Assembly: GCF_019583405.1 (NCBI RefSeq) | Contig: NZ_SZUU01000005.1 | Location: 62,001-126,000 of the forward strand | Source of the DNA: Bacteroides fragilis | GTDB taxonomy: Bacteria; Bacteroidota; Bacteroidia; Bacteroidales; Bacteroidaceae | Direction: 5' to 3' | DNA length: 64,000 nucleotides | Part shown: one piece after another, positions 8,987-20,028 of the stretch | Position numbering within the stretch: the first letter of the stretch is position 1 | How the letters are laid out: each line of letters starts with the position of its first letter | The notes under the pieces: generated by a model | Seen by the model: the letters and a program-made list of their open reading frames with translations, nothing else | Databases searched by the model: none | What the model was told of the DNA's origin: nothing | Program-made: the position numbers and the translations under genes

Positions 8987-10147
8987 TTATTTTCCTTGTT
9001 TTTTCTCTTCAAGTGCTTGTTGGAAATTGGCTTTAGCCTGTTCCGGAGTAACTGGTTTGATTGCCTGTCCGTCTTTCAGGGTGCTGGCATTATCCAAGAC
9101 CACTTTTTCACCAGCTTTCAAGCCGGAAGTCACTACGTAATCGTGTCCGTTATCCACATTGAAAACATTTATTTCAGTCATCTTTACAGTATTGTCCGGC
9201 TGCAATACGAAAGCAAATTTCTTGTCTTGTATTTCCGTTGTAGCTTTTTGCGGAATAACAATTGCATTTTCCAGATGATAGGGTACGATCAGGTTGGCCA
9301 TACCACCGCTTCTCAGCAAATGTTCTTTGTTAGGGAAAGTGGCCCGAATACTTACTGCTCCGGTATTTTGGTTGATGACACCACTAATGGTGGACATTTT
9401 ACCTTTATCGGCGTAGGTGGTTCCGTCCGATAGCTCAAGCCCTACCTCCGGATAAGACTCTACAGCTGAAATCTGAGAACCGTCTTTACGTACCAGTGCC
9501 AATAGATCTTTTTCAGTCAGTGAAGAGTAGACATACATTTCGTTAATGTCCGAAACGATGGTCAGCGGAGTTTGGATAGAAGGGCTGACAAGGCTTCCCA
9601 GACGATAAGGAATTGTGTTGACAATACCATCTGAAGGACTTTTTACATTGGTGAAGGTTAAATTTTGTTCTGCACTTATCAGTTGTGCCTGTGCGGAAGC
9701 CAGTTGTGCTTTGGCAGATGCCAGAGAGTTTTCTGCCATCGCCAGGTCGTAATCACTGATAATATTCTTTTTATTTAATTCACGTTTGTTGTTCACTGTG
9801 ATTTCTTGTGTGTTCACTCCGGCTTTTGCAGTAGCTACGGCTGCTTTGGCCGAACGGACAGCGGCTTCATATTGTACCGGATCGATGATGAACAATATCT
9901 GTCCTTTGCGTACCATAGAACCTTCGTCTACGCAAACTTTTGTGATGAATCCCGATACTTGCGGACGGATTTCTACGTCTTGTTTACCTTTGATAGTGGC
10001 CGGATAGGAACTCTTCAGATTTACTGTAGTGGGTTGCAACACCTGTACTGCGCATTCCGGGGTTCCCCCGCTCAGGTCAAATCCCTTTTTGCCGCAACTC
10101 GACAGGAGGGCTAAACAAAATGCAAATAAAACAATTTTACTTTTCAT
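8987..10147 (-). CDS. RND efflux periplasmic adaptor (membrane fusion protein)
   Basis: The 386-residue adaptor bridges the RND pump and the outer-membrane channel. It starts with a lipoprotein signal (LLSSCGKKG near residue 15). The first lipoyl half-motif is at SGFITKVCVDEGSMVRKGQIL. An alpha-helical hairpin rich in Ala and Lys follows near residues 95-165, then the second lipoyl half (VKSPSDGIVNTIPYRLGSLV), the beta-barrel and the membrane-proximal domain. It is the first gene of a three-gene operon, 21 bases before the pump gene, with a promoter box about 115 bases upstream. Confidence 0.93.
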   Translation of the reverse strand: MKSKIVLFAFCLALLSSCGKKGFDLSGGTPECAVQVLQPTTVNLKSSYPATIKGKQDVEIRPQVSGFITKVCVDEGSMVRKGQILFIIDPVQYEAAVRSAKAAVATAKAGVNTQEITVNNKRELNKKNIISDYDLAMAENSLASAKAQLASAQAQLISAEQNLTFTNVKSPSDGIVNTIPYRLGSLVSPSIQTPLTIVSDINEMYVYSSLTEKDLLALVRKDGSQISAVESYPEVGLELSDGTTYADKGKMSTISGVINQNTGAVSIRATFPNKEHLLRSGGMANLIVPYHLENAIVIPQKATTEIQDKKFAFVLQPDNTVKMTEINVFNVDNGHDYVVTSGLKAGEKVVLDNASTLKDGQAIKPVTPEQAKANFQQALEEKKQGK

Positions 10148-10261
10148 ACCTTCTTTATATTCAATTTATAATGATGTCCATTTTGTGGTAATGTGATTTA
10201 TCGTGCTAACCCTTCAATGATAAGGGAGAGAAAACCGAATGTACTTAATCAGTTTTCTGCG

Positions 10262-10269
10262 CAAAAGTA
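10262..10269 (-). promoter_or_regulatory. -7 box (TACTTTTG) for the RND efflux operon
   Basis: It matches TAnnTTTG on the minus strand, 114 bases before the adaptor ATG, giving a long untranslated leader. Confidence 0.5.
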
Positions 10270-10420
10270 CTCTTTTTTCCATCTTGATGTTCTTTGAATA
10301 GCTGTTTTTTAACTATGTTTTTCTCTAATTAATATAGGTGTTGCGTAAAAAGCTGTCAAAAGGTATCTGTCATTCTCGTTGGAAAGACTGCATAAGTGGA
10401 GCGGGAGAAGGTATATATAA

Positions 10421-10454
10421 AAACAGTGATCCGGAACACTCCGGATCACTGTTT
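10421..10454 (-). terminator. Rho-independent terminator of the beta-galactosidase gene
   Basis: A perfect 15-bp stem (AAACAGTGATCCGGA and its complement) with a 4-nt loop begins 34 bases after the stop. On the minus strand it is followed by a T-rich run (TTTTATATATA). Confidence 0.85.
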
Positions 10455-10487
10455 GATTGTTGCTTTGAGGAATTTCTTTTTAATTCC

Positions 10488-13628
<3,141 letters not shown>

Positions 13629-13629
13629 T

Positions 13630-13637
13630 CAAAGATA
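13630..13637 (-). promoter_or_regulatory. -7 box (TATCTTTG) for the beta-galactosidase gene
   Basis: It matches TAnnTTTG 34 bases upstream of the ATG at 13595 on the minus strand. Confidence 0.55.
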
Positions 13638-13712
13638 CGTTTTTTGTCTTGTAGGGCAGAGTCTTTTTGGATAAATTAGTGTAAAGTATAGCATTAATTA
13701 ATGGATAAGGCT

Positions 13713-13720
13713 TATTTTTG
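13713..13720 (+). promoter_or_regulatory. -7 box (TATTTTTG) overlapping the first possible start of the Ig-like gene
   Basis: The box lies inside the first eight codons of the longest reading frame (ATG 13701) and ends 4 bases before the ATG at 13725. This argues for 13725 as the real start and for a very short or absent leader. Confidence 0.5.
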
Positions 13721-13724
13721 CAGC

Positions 13725-15623
13725 ATGTTAAAAGACAATATATATAGAAAAAAACGACTCATCCGTAGTCTGTTGGGAGTTGCTGCTCTGGTAGCTACTC
13801 TTTATTCTTGTGCCAGTATGGGACGTCCGGATGGGGGACCTTTTGATGAAACTCCACCCCGCTTCATCGGCAGTACGCCGACAGCAGGAGCCGTAAATAC
13901 TAAAAAGTCAAAGATTGTCCTTGATTTCGATGAGTTTATTAAACTTGAAAAGGCCAGTGAAAAGGTAGTGGTTTCGCCTCCCCAGTTACAACAACCGGAG
14001 ATCAAACCCGGAGGGAAGCGGATTACTGTAAACCTGCTCGACTCTTTGAAGCCCAATACCACCTATACAATCGATTTTTCGGATGCGATCGTCGATAATA
14101 ACGAGGGCAATCCGCTCGGTAATTTTGCGTTTACATTCTCTACAGGGGCCTCCATCGATACAATGGAGGTATCGGGCACATTGCTTGAAGCTTCTGATCT
14201 GGAACCCATTAAAGGTATGTTAGTGGGACTGCATTCCAACCTGAATGACTCGGCTTTTACCAAACTTCCTTTTGACCGTGTAGCTCGTACCGATAGTCGT
14301 GGACACTTCACGATTCGCGGGATTGCACCGGGCAAATATCGTATTTTCGGTTTGATGGATGCCGATCAGAATTTCTTCTATAACCAAAAAGGTGAAGCGG
14401 TGGCTTTCAATGACTCGCTGATTATTCCCCGCTTCGAAGAGCGGATACGCCAGGATACCGCCTGGGTCGATTCACTGACCATCGATACGATTGTTGAGCA
14501 GAAATATACCTATTTCCTGCCCGATAATATTGTGCTTCGTTCATTTAAAAAGCCTTCCGTTTCACAATATCTGGTTAAGAGCGAACGCCTCACTCCGAAT
14601 AAATTTTCCCTGTACTTTTCGGCTCCGGCAGATTCTTTGCCCGTGTTGAAAGGATTGAACTTCGACGAGAAGGATGCTTTTGTTATAGAAAAGACATTCC
14701 GCAACGACACTATCCATTATTGGATACGCGACTCGCTGCTTTATAAGCAAGATACACTTACGTTGAGCCTGAACTATTTGTATACTGATACGTTAAATCA
14801 ATTAGTTCCTCGTACGGATACGCTTAGGCTGGCTGCAAAAAAGGTGAAGAAGGAAGAGCCTAAAAAGAAAAAGAAGAAAGACGATGAGCCGGAACCGACT
14901 AAGTTCTTGTCGGTAAATACACACGCTCCCTCGTCTATGGACGTGTTCGATTATATCACCATGACTTTCGAAGAGCCGGTAGCCCGCTTTGACAGTGCGG
15001 CTATTCATCTTCGCCAGAAAGTAGATACGATATGGACCGACGTTCCTTTTGAGTTCGAACATGATTCGCTTGATGTGCGACGCTATAACCTCTATTATGA
15101 TTGGGAACCCGGAGGCGAGTATGAATTTGCCGTCGACTCTACAGCTTTTCATGGCATTTATGGGTTGTTTACCGATAAGATAAAGCAAGCCTTCAAAGTT
15201 CGTCAGATCGAAGAATACGGTAATGTGTTCCTCAACATAACCGGAGCAGATTCTATCGCTTTTGTCGAACTGTTGGATAATCAGGATAAAGTTCTTCGCA
15301 GGCGTCCGGTGATTGACGGGAGAGCGGAGTTCTACTATCTGAATCCCGGCAAATACGGAGCCCGGTTGGTAAACGATACCAATGGCAATGGAGTATGGGA
15401 TGCCGGTGACTATGAGAAGGGCATACAGCCTGAAATGGTATATTATTATCCGCATATCATTGAATTTAAAGCAAACTGGGATGCTACTCAGGACTGGAAT
15501 GTGACAGCTGTGCCTCTGGATAAGCAAAAGCCGGACGAACTTAAAAAACAGAAACCAGATGAAGACAAGAAGAAAAAGACCCGAGATAGTCAAAACGCAA
15601 ACCGTAGCCGCCGCAGCAATTAG
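13725..15623 (+). CDS. Ig-like domain lipoprotein (Big_5 type)
   Basis: This is a 632-residue envelope protein. The N-terminus has basic residues, a hydrophobic segment and a lipobox-like LYSCAS near residue 30, so it is probably a lipoprotein. The first domain (residues about 45-145) is a bacterial Ig-like fold with FSDAIVDNNEGNPLGNFAFT, typical of Big_5. A carboxypeptidase-regulatory-like segment follows (GHFTIRGIAPGKYRIFGLMD near 195). A Lys-rich linker near 385 separates a second Ig-like half. An upstream ATG at 13701 is possible, but the promoter box lies on top of it. The gene overlaps the DUF3108 gene by 65 bases, which suggests translational coupling. The function is unknown; similar pairs are common in Bacteroidetes. 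Confidence 0.75.
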   Translation: MLKDNIYRKKRLIRSLLGVAALVATLYSCASMGRPDGGPFDETPPRFIGSTPTAGAVNTKKSKIVLDFDEFIKLEKASEKVVVSPPQLQQPEIKPGGKRITVNLLDSLKPNTTYTIDFSDAIVDNNEGNPLGNFAFTFSTGASIDTMEVSGTLLEASDLEPIKGMLVGLHSNLNDSAFTKLPFDRVARTDSRGHFTIRGIAPGKYRIFGLMDADQNFFYNQKGEAVAFNDSLIIPRFEERIRQDTAWVDSLTIDTIVEQKYTYFLPDNIVLRSFKKPSVSQYLVKSERLTPNKFSLYFSAPADSLPVLKGLNFDEKDAFVIEKTFRNDTIHYWIRDSLLYKQDTLTLSLNYLYTDTLNQLVPRTDTLRLAAKKVKKEEPKKKKKKDDEPEPTKFLSVNTHAPSSMDVFDYITMTFEEPVARFDSAAIHLRQKVDTIWTDVPFEFEHDSLDVRRYNLYYDWEPGGEYEFAVDSTAFHGIYGLFTDKIKQAFKVRQIEEYGNVFLNITGADSIAFVELLDNQDKVLRRRPVIDGRAEFYYLNPGKYGARLVNDTNGNGVWDAGDYEKGIQPEMVYYYPHIIEFKANWDATQDWNVTAVPLDKQKPDELKKQKPDEDKKKKTRDSQNANRSRRSN

Positions 15624-16440
15624 GCGGAAAAAGTGGATATGCCTTATTATCGCCCTGCTTTTTGCTTTCCCATCATCGGGCAATGCCCAGTGTGAAGCAA
15701 AGAACGATGCGTTTAAGTCCGGTGAGCACGTCATGTACGAACTTTATTTCAACTGGAAATTCATTTGGAAGAAAGTGGGACTTGCCAGCCTTACCACTAA
15801 CTCGACGACTTATCACTCCGAGCCAGCCTATCGGGTCAATTTGTTGGCCATCAGCAGTAAAGAGGCCGACTTCTTCTTTAAGATGCGGGATACACTGACA
15901 AGTGTCATGACTGAAAAGCTGGAACCCCGTTATTTCCGTAAGGGAGCCGAAGAAGGAAAACGTTATACCGTCGATGAAGCCCGTTTTTCGTTTCGGGACG
16001 GCATGTGCTATGTCAATCAAAAACGGGTGCGTAAAGACGGAAGTATCACCGAGACGGAGCAAAGTGACAATCGTTGCATCTATGATATGCTTACTATTCT
16101 GGCGCAGGCCCGTTCGTTCGATCCGAAGGAATATACCATCGGTCAGCGTATCCAGTTCCCGATGGCGACGGGGCGTAGAGTAGAAGAACAGACTCTGATT
16201 TACCGGGGGATTAAGAAGATTACCGCCGAGAACGATACGACCTATCGCTGCCTGATATTCTCACTCGTGGAGTATAATAAAAAGGGAAAGGAGAAAGAGG
16301 TCATAACGTTCTATGTGACGGACGACCGGAATCACCTTCCGGTGCGTCTGGATATGCACCTTAACTTTGGTTCGGCCAAAGCCTTCCTGAGGAGTGTCAG
16401 CGGTTACCGCCATCCCCAGACTTCTATTATTACAAAGTGA
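15559..16440 (+). CDS. DUF3108 domain periplasmic protein
   Basis: The 293-residue protein has a basic N-terminus and a hydrophobic signal (LIIALLFAFPSSGNAQ) ending near residue 44. The remainder matches DUF3108: GEHVMYELYFNWKFIWKKVG at the start, then DTLTSVMTEKLEPRYFRK, a YDMLTILAQAR segment and a C-terminal beta sheet with DDRNHLPVRLDMHLNFGSAKA. The family is of unknown function in the envelope. The only in-frame ATG ahead of the signal peptide is at 15559, inside the previous gene, giving a 65-base overlap in a different frame. Its end overlaps the convergent thioesterase gene by 11 bases. Confidence 0.8.
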   Translation: MKTRRKRPEIVKTQTVAAAAIRRKKWICLIIALLFAFPSSGNAQCEAKNDAFKSGEHVMYELYFNWKFIWKKVGLASLTTNSTTYHSEPAYRVNLLAISSKEADFFFKMRDTLTSVMTEKLEPRYFRKGAEEGKRYTVDEARFSFRDGMCYVNQKRVRKDGSITETEQSDNRCIYDMLTILAQARSFDPKEYTIGQRIQFPMATGRRVEEQTLIYRGIKKITAENDTTYRCLIFSLVEYNKKGKEKEVITFYVTDDRNHLPVRLDMHLNFGSAKAFLRSVSGYRHPQTSIITK

Positions 16441-16834
16441 ACGGAACTTCGTCTTTTTTGCGGAATACGCTCGACTCGAAGGTTGCTATCAGTCTGCCTT
16501 CCTGATCGGCTACATCTATCTGGTAATAGCCTGTGCTGCGTCCGGTATAGCGTTCGCGTGCTTCGGCATAGAGCGTGTCTCCGGGACCGCTGGCGCGTAA
16601 GAAGGTGATATTGGAAGAAAGGGAAAAGGCTAATGTGCCGTGTGAGTTGGCTGCCGCCGCCAGTGCCAGGTCGGCCAAAGTAAAGATGGCGCCTCCCTGT
16701 GTCCGTTGTCCCGCATTCAGATGTTCGGGTTTTATTTCCAGTTTTGCTTTGCTGTATCCTTCCCGTATCTCGATCAGCTCTACACCCGCATTGGTGGCAA
16801 ATAGGTCGTTTTTGAAAAATTCTTGTGCTGTCAT
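16430..16834 (-). CDS. PaaI-family hot-dog thioesterase
   Basis: The 134-residue protein is a single hot-dog fold. HLNAGQRTQGGAIFTLADLA is the family core (the usual form is N-x-x-G-x-x-HGG; here the His is replaced by Gln-Gly-Gly), followed by LSSNITFLRAS and the C-terminal beta sheet. Such enzymes hydrolyse acyl-CoA thioesters, often aromatic ones, in the cytoplasm. The substrate cannot be inferred. It lies downstream of cysS on the same strand, with a 110-base gap holding a hairpin. Confidence 0.85.
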   Translation of the reverse strand: MTAQEFFKNDLFATNAGVELIEIREGYSKAKLEIKPEHLNAGQRTQGGAIFTLADLALAAAANSHGTLAFSLSSNITFLRASGPGDTLYAEARERYTGRSTGYYQIDVADQEGRLIATFESSVFRKKDEVPFTL

Positions 16835-16857
16835 TTTTATATTTGTTCTGAATTAGC

Positions 16858-16913
16858 CACAGAGGACACGGAGCATACAAAGCTATTACTTTGTTTCCTC
16901 CGCATCCTCTGTG
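16858..16913. repeat. Imperfect inverted repeat of the CACAGAGGACACGGAG type
   Basis: CACAGAGGACACGGAG at 16858-16873 pairs with CTCCGCATCCTCTGTG at 16898-16913, 14 of 16 positions matching, with a 24-nt loop. It lies between cysS and the thioesterase gene. The sequence resembles the CACAGAGG-type intergenic repeats seen across many bacteria, and it could also end cysS transcription. Confidence 0.5.
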
Positions 16914-16944
16914 ATGTTTTCTAAATACAACTTTCTGAAGCTTT

Positions 16945-18420
16945 TTATTTATTCAGTTTCCACTCAAACCCGTCCTTCGTATCTTTAATTTCGAATCCCA
17001 GTGCAGTCAGTTCGTTGCGGATCAGGTCACTCGTAGCCCAGTCCTTGTTAGCTTTTGCTTTCACCCGCTGTTCCAGCAGCATATCGACCACTTTCCCATA
17101 AGCGGCTTCACGTCCGTCCGACGAGCCGATTTCTTCTTTCAGGCCCAGGATATCGAAGCAGAATGTATGGAATACTTCTTTCAGGTCTTTCAGGTCATCG
17201 GCAGAGATGGTATTGTTTCCGGCAATGATATTATTGATCATCTTGGCTCCGTCAAAGAGGTGCGAAATTACAATCGGAGTGTTCAAGTCATCATTCATCG
17301 CTTCAAAACATTTCGTGCGCAAGCTTTTTACGTCGACGTTCGAAGTAGCTGCAGGAGTGATTTTCTCCAAACCATCCACTGCTTCCATCAGTCGGCTCAG
17401 TCCTTTTTCTGCTGCCTGTAATGCTTCGTTGCTGAAATCCACCGGACTGCGGTAGTGTGCCTGCAAGATAAAGAATCGTATGGTCATCGGGCTGTAAGCC
17501 TGAGTCAGCAATTTGTGCGAGCCGCTGAAGAATTCATCCAGCGTGATGAAGTTTCCGAGACTCTTGCCCATCTTGGTGCCGTTGATGGTGATCATGTTGT
17601 TGTGCATCCAGTAGTGAACCATATCGTCACCCTGTGAAGCTACCGACTGTGCGATTTCGCATTCGTGGTGCGGGAAGATAAGGTCCATGCCTCCTCCGTG
17701 AATGTCGAAGTGTTCGCCCAGATACTTACGTCCCATGGCTGTACACTCGGCGTGCCAGCCGGGGAAACCGTCACCCCATGGCGAAGGCCAGCGCATGATG
17801 TGTTCCGGTTGTGCCCGCTTCCAAAGGGCAAAGTCGGCAGGATTATGTTTTTCTTCCTGTCCGTCCAGTTCGCGGGTTGTATTCAGTACATCGTCCAGAT
17901 TGCGTCCCGAGAGTTTACCATAATGGTAGTCTTTATTGTATTTGGCTACATCGAAGTATACCGAACCCTGGCTTTCGTATGCATAGCCGGCATCCAGAAT
18001 CTTTTTTACCAATTCTATCTGCTCGATGATATGTCCCGAGGCATGCGGTTCAATGCTGGGGGGAAGTACGTTCAGTGCCTCCATGGCTTTATGGTACCGG
18101 TTCAGGTAGTATTGCACTACTTCCATGGGCTCCAGTTGTTCCAAACGGGCTTTCTTGGCAATCTTATCTTCCCCTTCGTCTGCGTCATGTTCCAGGTGGC
18201 CTACGTCGGTGATATTACGCACGTATCGCACTTTATAACCTAACCGGGTGAGATAACGGAAGAGTACGTCGAACGTGATGGCCGGACGGGCATGTCCCAG
18301 ATGTGCATCGCCATATACCGTCGGTCCGCAGACATACATGCCCACATGTGGAGCGTGCAAAGGCACAAACAGCTCTTTTTTTCTATCTAAAGTGTTGTAA
18401 ATCGTCAGTTGATGTTCCAT
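16945..18420 (-). CDS. cysS: Cysteinyl-tRNA synthetase
   Basis: The 491-residue class I synthetase charges tRNA-Cys in the cytoplasm. The zinc-binding Cys in [20 protein letters not shown] sits next to the HIGH-type motif (HLGH). [15 protein letters not shown] and HHECEIAQS supply the other zinc ligands, and [10 protein letters not shown] is the KMSKS loop. The C-terminal DALR helical bundle is complete. A TAnnTTTG promoter box lies 30 bases before the start, and a composite noncoding repeat lies farther upstream. Confidence 0.97.
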   Translation of the reverse strand: MEHQLTIYNTLDRKKELFVPLHAPHVGMYVCGPTVYGDAHLGHARPAITFDVLFRYLTRLGYKVRYVRNITDVGHLEHDADEGEDKIAKKARLEQLEPMEVVQYYLNRYHKAMEALNVLPPSIEPHASGHIIEQIELVKKILDAGYAYESQGSVYFDVAKYNKDYHYGKLSGRNLDDVLNTTRELDGQEEKHNPADFALWKRAQPEHIMRWPSPWGDGFPGWHAECTAMGRKYLGEHFDIHGGGMDLIFPHHECEIAQSVASQGDDMVHYWMHNNMITINGTKMGKSLGNFITLDEFFSGSHKLLTQAYSPMTIRFFILQAHYRSPVDFSNEALQAAEKGLSRLMEAVDGLEKITPAATSNVDVKSLRTKCFEAMNDDLNTPIVISHLFDGAKMINNIIAGNNTISADDLKDLKEVFHTFCFDILGLKEEIGSSDGREAAYGKVVDMLLEQRVKAKANKDWATSDLIRNELTALGFEIKDTKDGFEWKLNK

Positions 18421-18450
18421 AACGTTTGAGATTTATTCTGTTTTAAACCA

Positions 18451-18458
18451 CAAAGTTA
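18451..18458 (-). promoter_or_regulatory. -7 box (TAACTTTG) for cysS
   Basis: It matches TAnnTTTG 30 bases before the cysS ATG. The composite repeat begins 78 bases farther upstream. Confidence 0.55.
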
Positions 18459-18536
18459 GAATAAATAATTTGAATTGGGACGTGTTCTGCCGGATTATTC
18501 TCTGTAAGTATATGTGTCTGATGTAAGATCGGGCCA

Positions 18537-18888
18537 CTCATACGAAAAATGCATTCCGATCTTCCATCTTCCACCTTTTTCTGTTTACTTATCTAATTAT
18601 CAACGAAATGAATGGGTGGAAGATAGCGTTTTCAAGCCGTTTATCTTCCACCTTTATCTTCCATCTTCCACCCACTGTTTTTGATGGATAAGGTATTGAT
18701 CTGTAATTGTATATAGCGTGTTATCTATCTGTTTATGCCGTTTAAAGCATTTCCTTTTCCTTAGTATCTTTAGTGAAAATGGTCCGGACTTTATCTCATC
18801 CCGCATGCCTGTGCCCATAAGCCCGCATGCCTGTGCCCATGAGCCCGTATACCCGGGCCCACCGGCCCGGGTATACGGGCTGAGATAA
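18537..18888 (-). repeat. Composite noncoding repeat, copy 1 (modules A and B)
   Basis: This gene-free stretch is related along its length to 53940-54300, read in the opposite direction. Module A (about 18537-18674) begins CTCATACGAAAAATGCATT and carries six CTTCCA/TGGAAG words. Its inverted repeat GGTGGAAGATA (18615-18625) / TATCTTCCACC (18642-18652) competes with flanking direct copies of CTTCCATCTTCCACC. Module B (18791-18888) is a 98-bp GC-rich block bounded by TTATCTCA and TGAGATAA and made of 22-bp units of the form CCCGCATGCCTGTGCCCATR. On the minus strand the order is HAD gene, B, A, cysS promoter. I see no coding capacity. Confidence 0.85.
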
Positions 18889-18974
18889 GTTTAGTATGAT
18901 GAATGATAATATACTTATATATAACGCGTTAATATCATGGAGAAATCAACTTGCTTTCTTATTAATTTCTGTGT

Positions 18975-19811
18975 TTAAACTGTTGTCTCCCCCTTCTCGG
19001 GTGCTTTTGTAAAGAACTTGTTTACGACCGCAGCTACACCGTCCTCCTCGTTGCTAAGGGTAATGTAGTCGGCGGCTTTCTTTACCGGTTCCTGTGCATT
19101 GCCCATGGCTACACCCAATCCGGCAAATTGAATCATTGAAAGATCGTTGTAGCCGTCGCCTACAGCCACCATCTCTTCCCGGTTCATGTTCAGCTTGTTA
19201 AGTAAGACAGATAAAGATTGTGCCTTGTCTATTCCCTGTGGCACCAGTTCGAGGAAGAAGGGCTCCGAGCGGTAAACACTCAGTTGACCTTGCAATTCTA
19301 CCGAAAGTTCGGCTTCAATGGGAATCAGACGATGTGGCTCACCCACAATCAAGCACTTAGGAAGCGGCAGACGGATATCTTTCAGAAAATCCTTGGAAGG
19401 ATATATCTGCATTTTATTGAGGAAAGCCTCTTTCCGGACATACACGTCATCGGGATATTCAGTGATGATATATTGCCGGTCGTAAGTCAAGATAGGGAGT
19501 TGGTTGCGTGTGGCGCATTCGTATAGCCGAGGTATCACTTCGTCCGGCAATACATTGGCATAAACGATCTCTCCGGTACTCCAGTCGATAATTTCTCCGC
19601 CGTTATAGGAGAGGATAAATCCGCCGAACTCCTTCATGCGCAGTTCGTCGGCCAAGGGTGCAATGCCGAAGGTAGGACGTCCCGATGCAAGTATCAGTTT
19701 CACACCCTGTTGTTGTACACGTATCAGTGCTTCTCGGTTGCGTGGAGTTATCTCTTTTTTAGCGTTGGTCAGTGTTCCGTCCAAGTCGAGTACGAGGAGT
19801 TTGTATTTCAT
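18975..19811 (-). CDS. HAD-superfamily Cof-type sugar phosphatase
   Basis: The 278-residue cytoplasmic phosphatase is of HAD subfamily IIB. Motif I is LDLDGTLTN, with Asp9 and Asp11. Motif II is ILASGRP, and motifs III and IV are the Lys region and GDGYNDLSMIQFAGLGVAMGNA. A C2 cap lies between. Such enzymes dephosphorylate sugar phosphates or flavin precursors; the substrate is unknown. A longer frame begins at 19871, but a TAnnTTTG promoter box at 19841-19848 lies downstream of that ATG, so the start at 19811 (MKYKLLVLDLDG) is preferred. Confidence 0.9.
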   Translation of the reverse strand: MKYKLLVLDLDGTLTNAKKEITPRNREALIRVQQQGVKLILASGRPTFGIAPLADELRMKEFGGFILSYNGGEIIDWSTGEIVYANVLPDEVIPRLYECATRNQLPILTYDRQYIITEYPDDVYVRKEAFLNKMQIYPSKDFLKDIRLPLPKCLIVGEPHRLIPIEAELSVELQGQLSVYRSEPFFLELVPQGIDKAQSLSVLLNKLNMNREEMVAVGDGYNDLSMIQFAGLGVAMGNAQEPVKKAADYITLSNEEDGVAAVVNKFFTKAPEKGETTV

Positions 19812-19840
19812 CAGTCGCTTTTGTTTGGGTTTTGAGGGTG

Positions 19841-19848
19841 CAAAGGTA
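19841..19848 (-). promoter_or_regulatory. -7 box (TACCTTTG) that decides the HAD phosphatase start
   Basis: It matches TAnnTTTG 29 bases upstream of the ATG at 19811 and inside the N-terminal extension of the longer frame starting at 19871, making that longer start unlikely. Confidence 0.6.
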
Positions 19849-20028
19849 GTGGTTTTGGGTATATCACCCAAACAGGATGCGAGTAAATAAAGAATGAATG
19901 ATACGTAGTCTGTTTGATGCGCTTTGATACGTTTATGCTATTGGGGAATTTATTGTCTTGAAATTTTTCTTTATTTTCTTTAAAATCAGAAATAAATACA
20001 CGATATTTGTATAAATAGAGAATTAGAT

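Larger units (their letters stand above)
10148..10487. other. Intergenic region upstream of the RND operon
   Basis: About 340 bases without a gene. It holds the -7 box of the RND operon at 10262-10269, a leader of roughly 110 nt before the adaptor gene, and the terminator of the beta-galactosidase gene at 10421-10454. I see no operator-like palindrome near the promoter. Confidence 0.6.

Noticed and set aside
14802..15734. Long minus-strand frame of 310 residues
   Set aside because: It is antisense to the Ig-like and DUF3108 genes, whose domains and codon use are convincing.
16404..16880. Minus-strand frame of 158 residues overlapping the thioesterase
   Set aside because: It is a frame-shifted shadow of the thioesterase gene, rich in Arg, Thr and Gly, without domain features.
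18791..18888. Short CRISPR array
   Set aside because: The 22-bp units adjoin each other without unique spacers and vary in sequence, and no cas genes are present.
19812..19871. N-terminal extension of the HAD phosphatase
   Set aside because: A promoter box lies within it and the family begins at the later Met.
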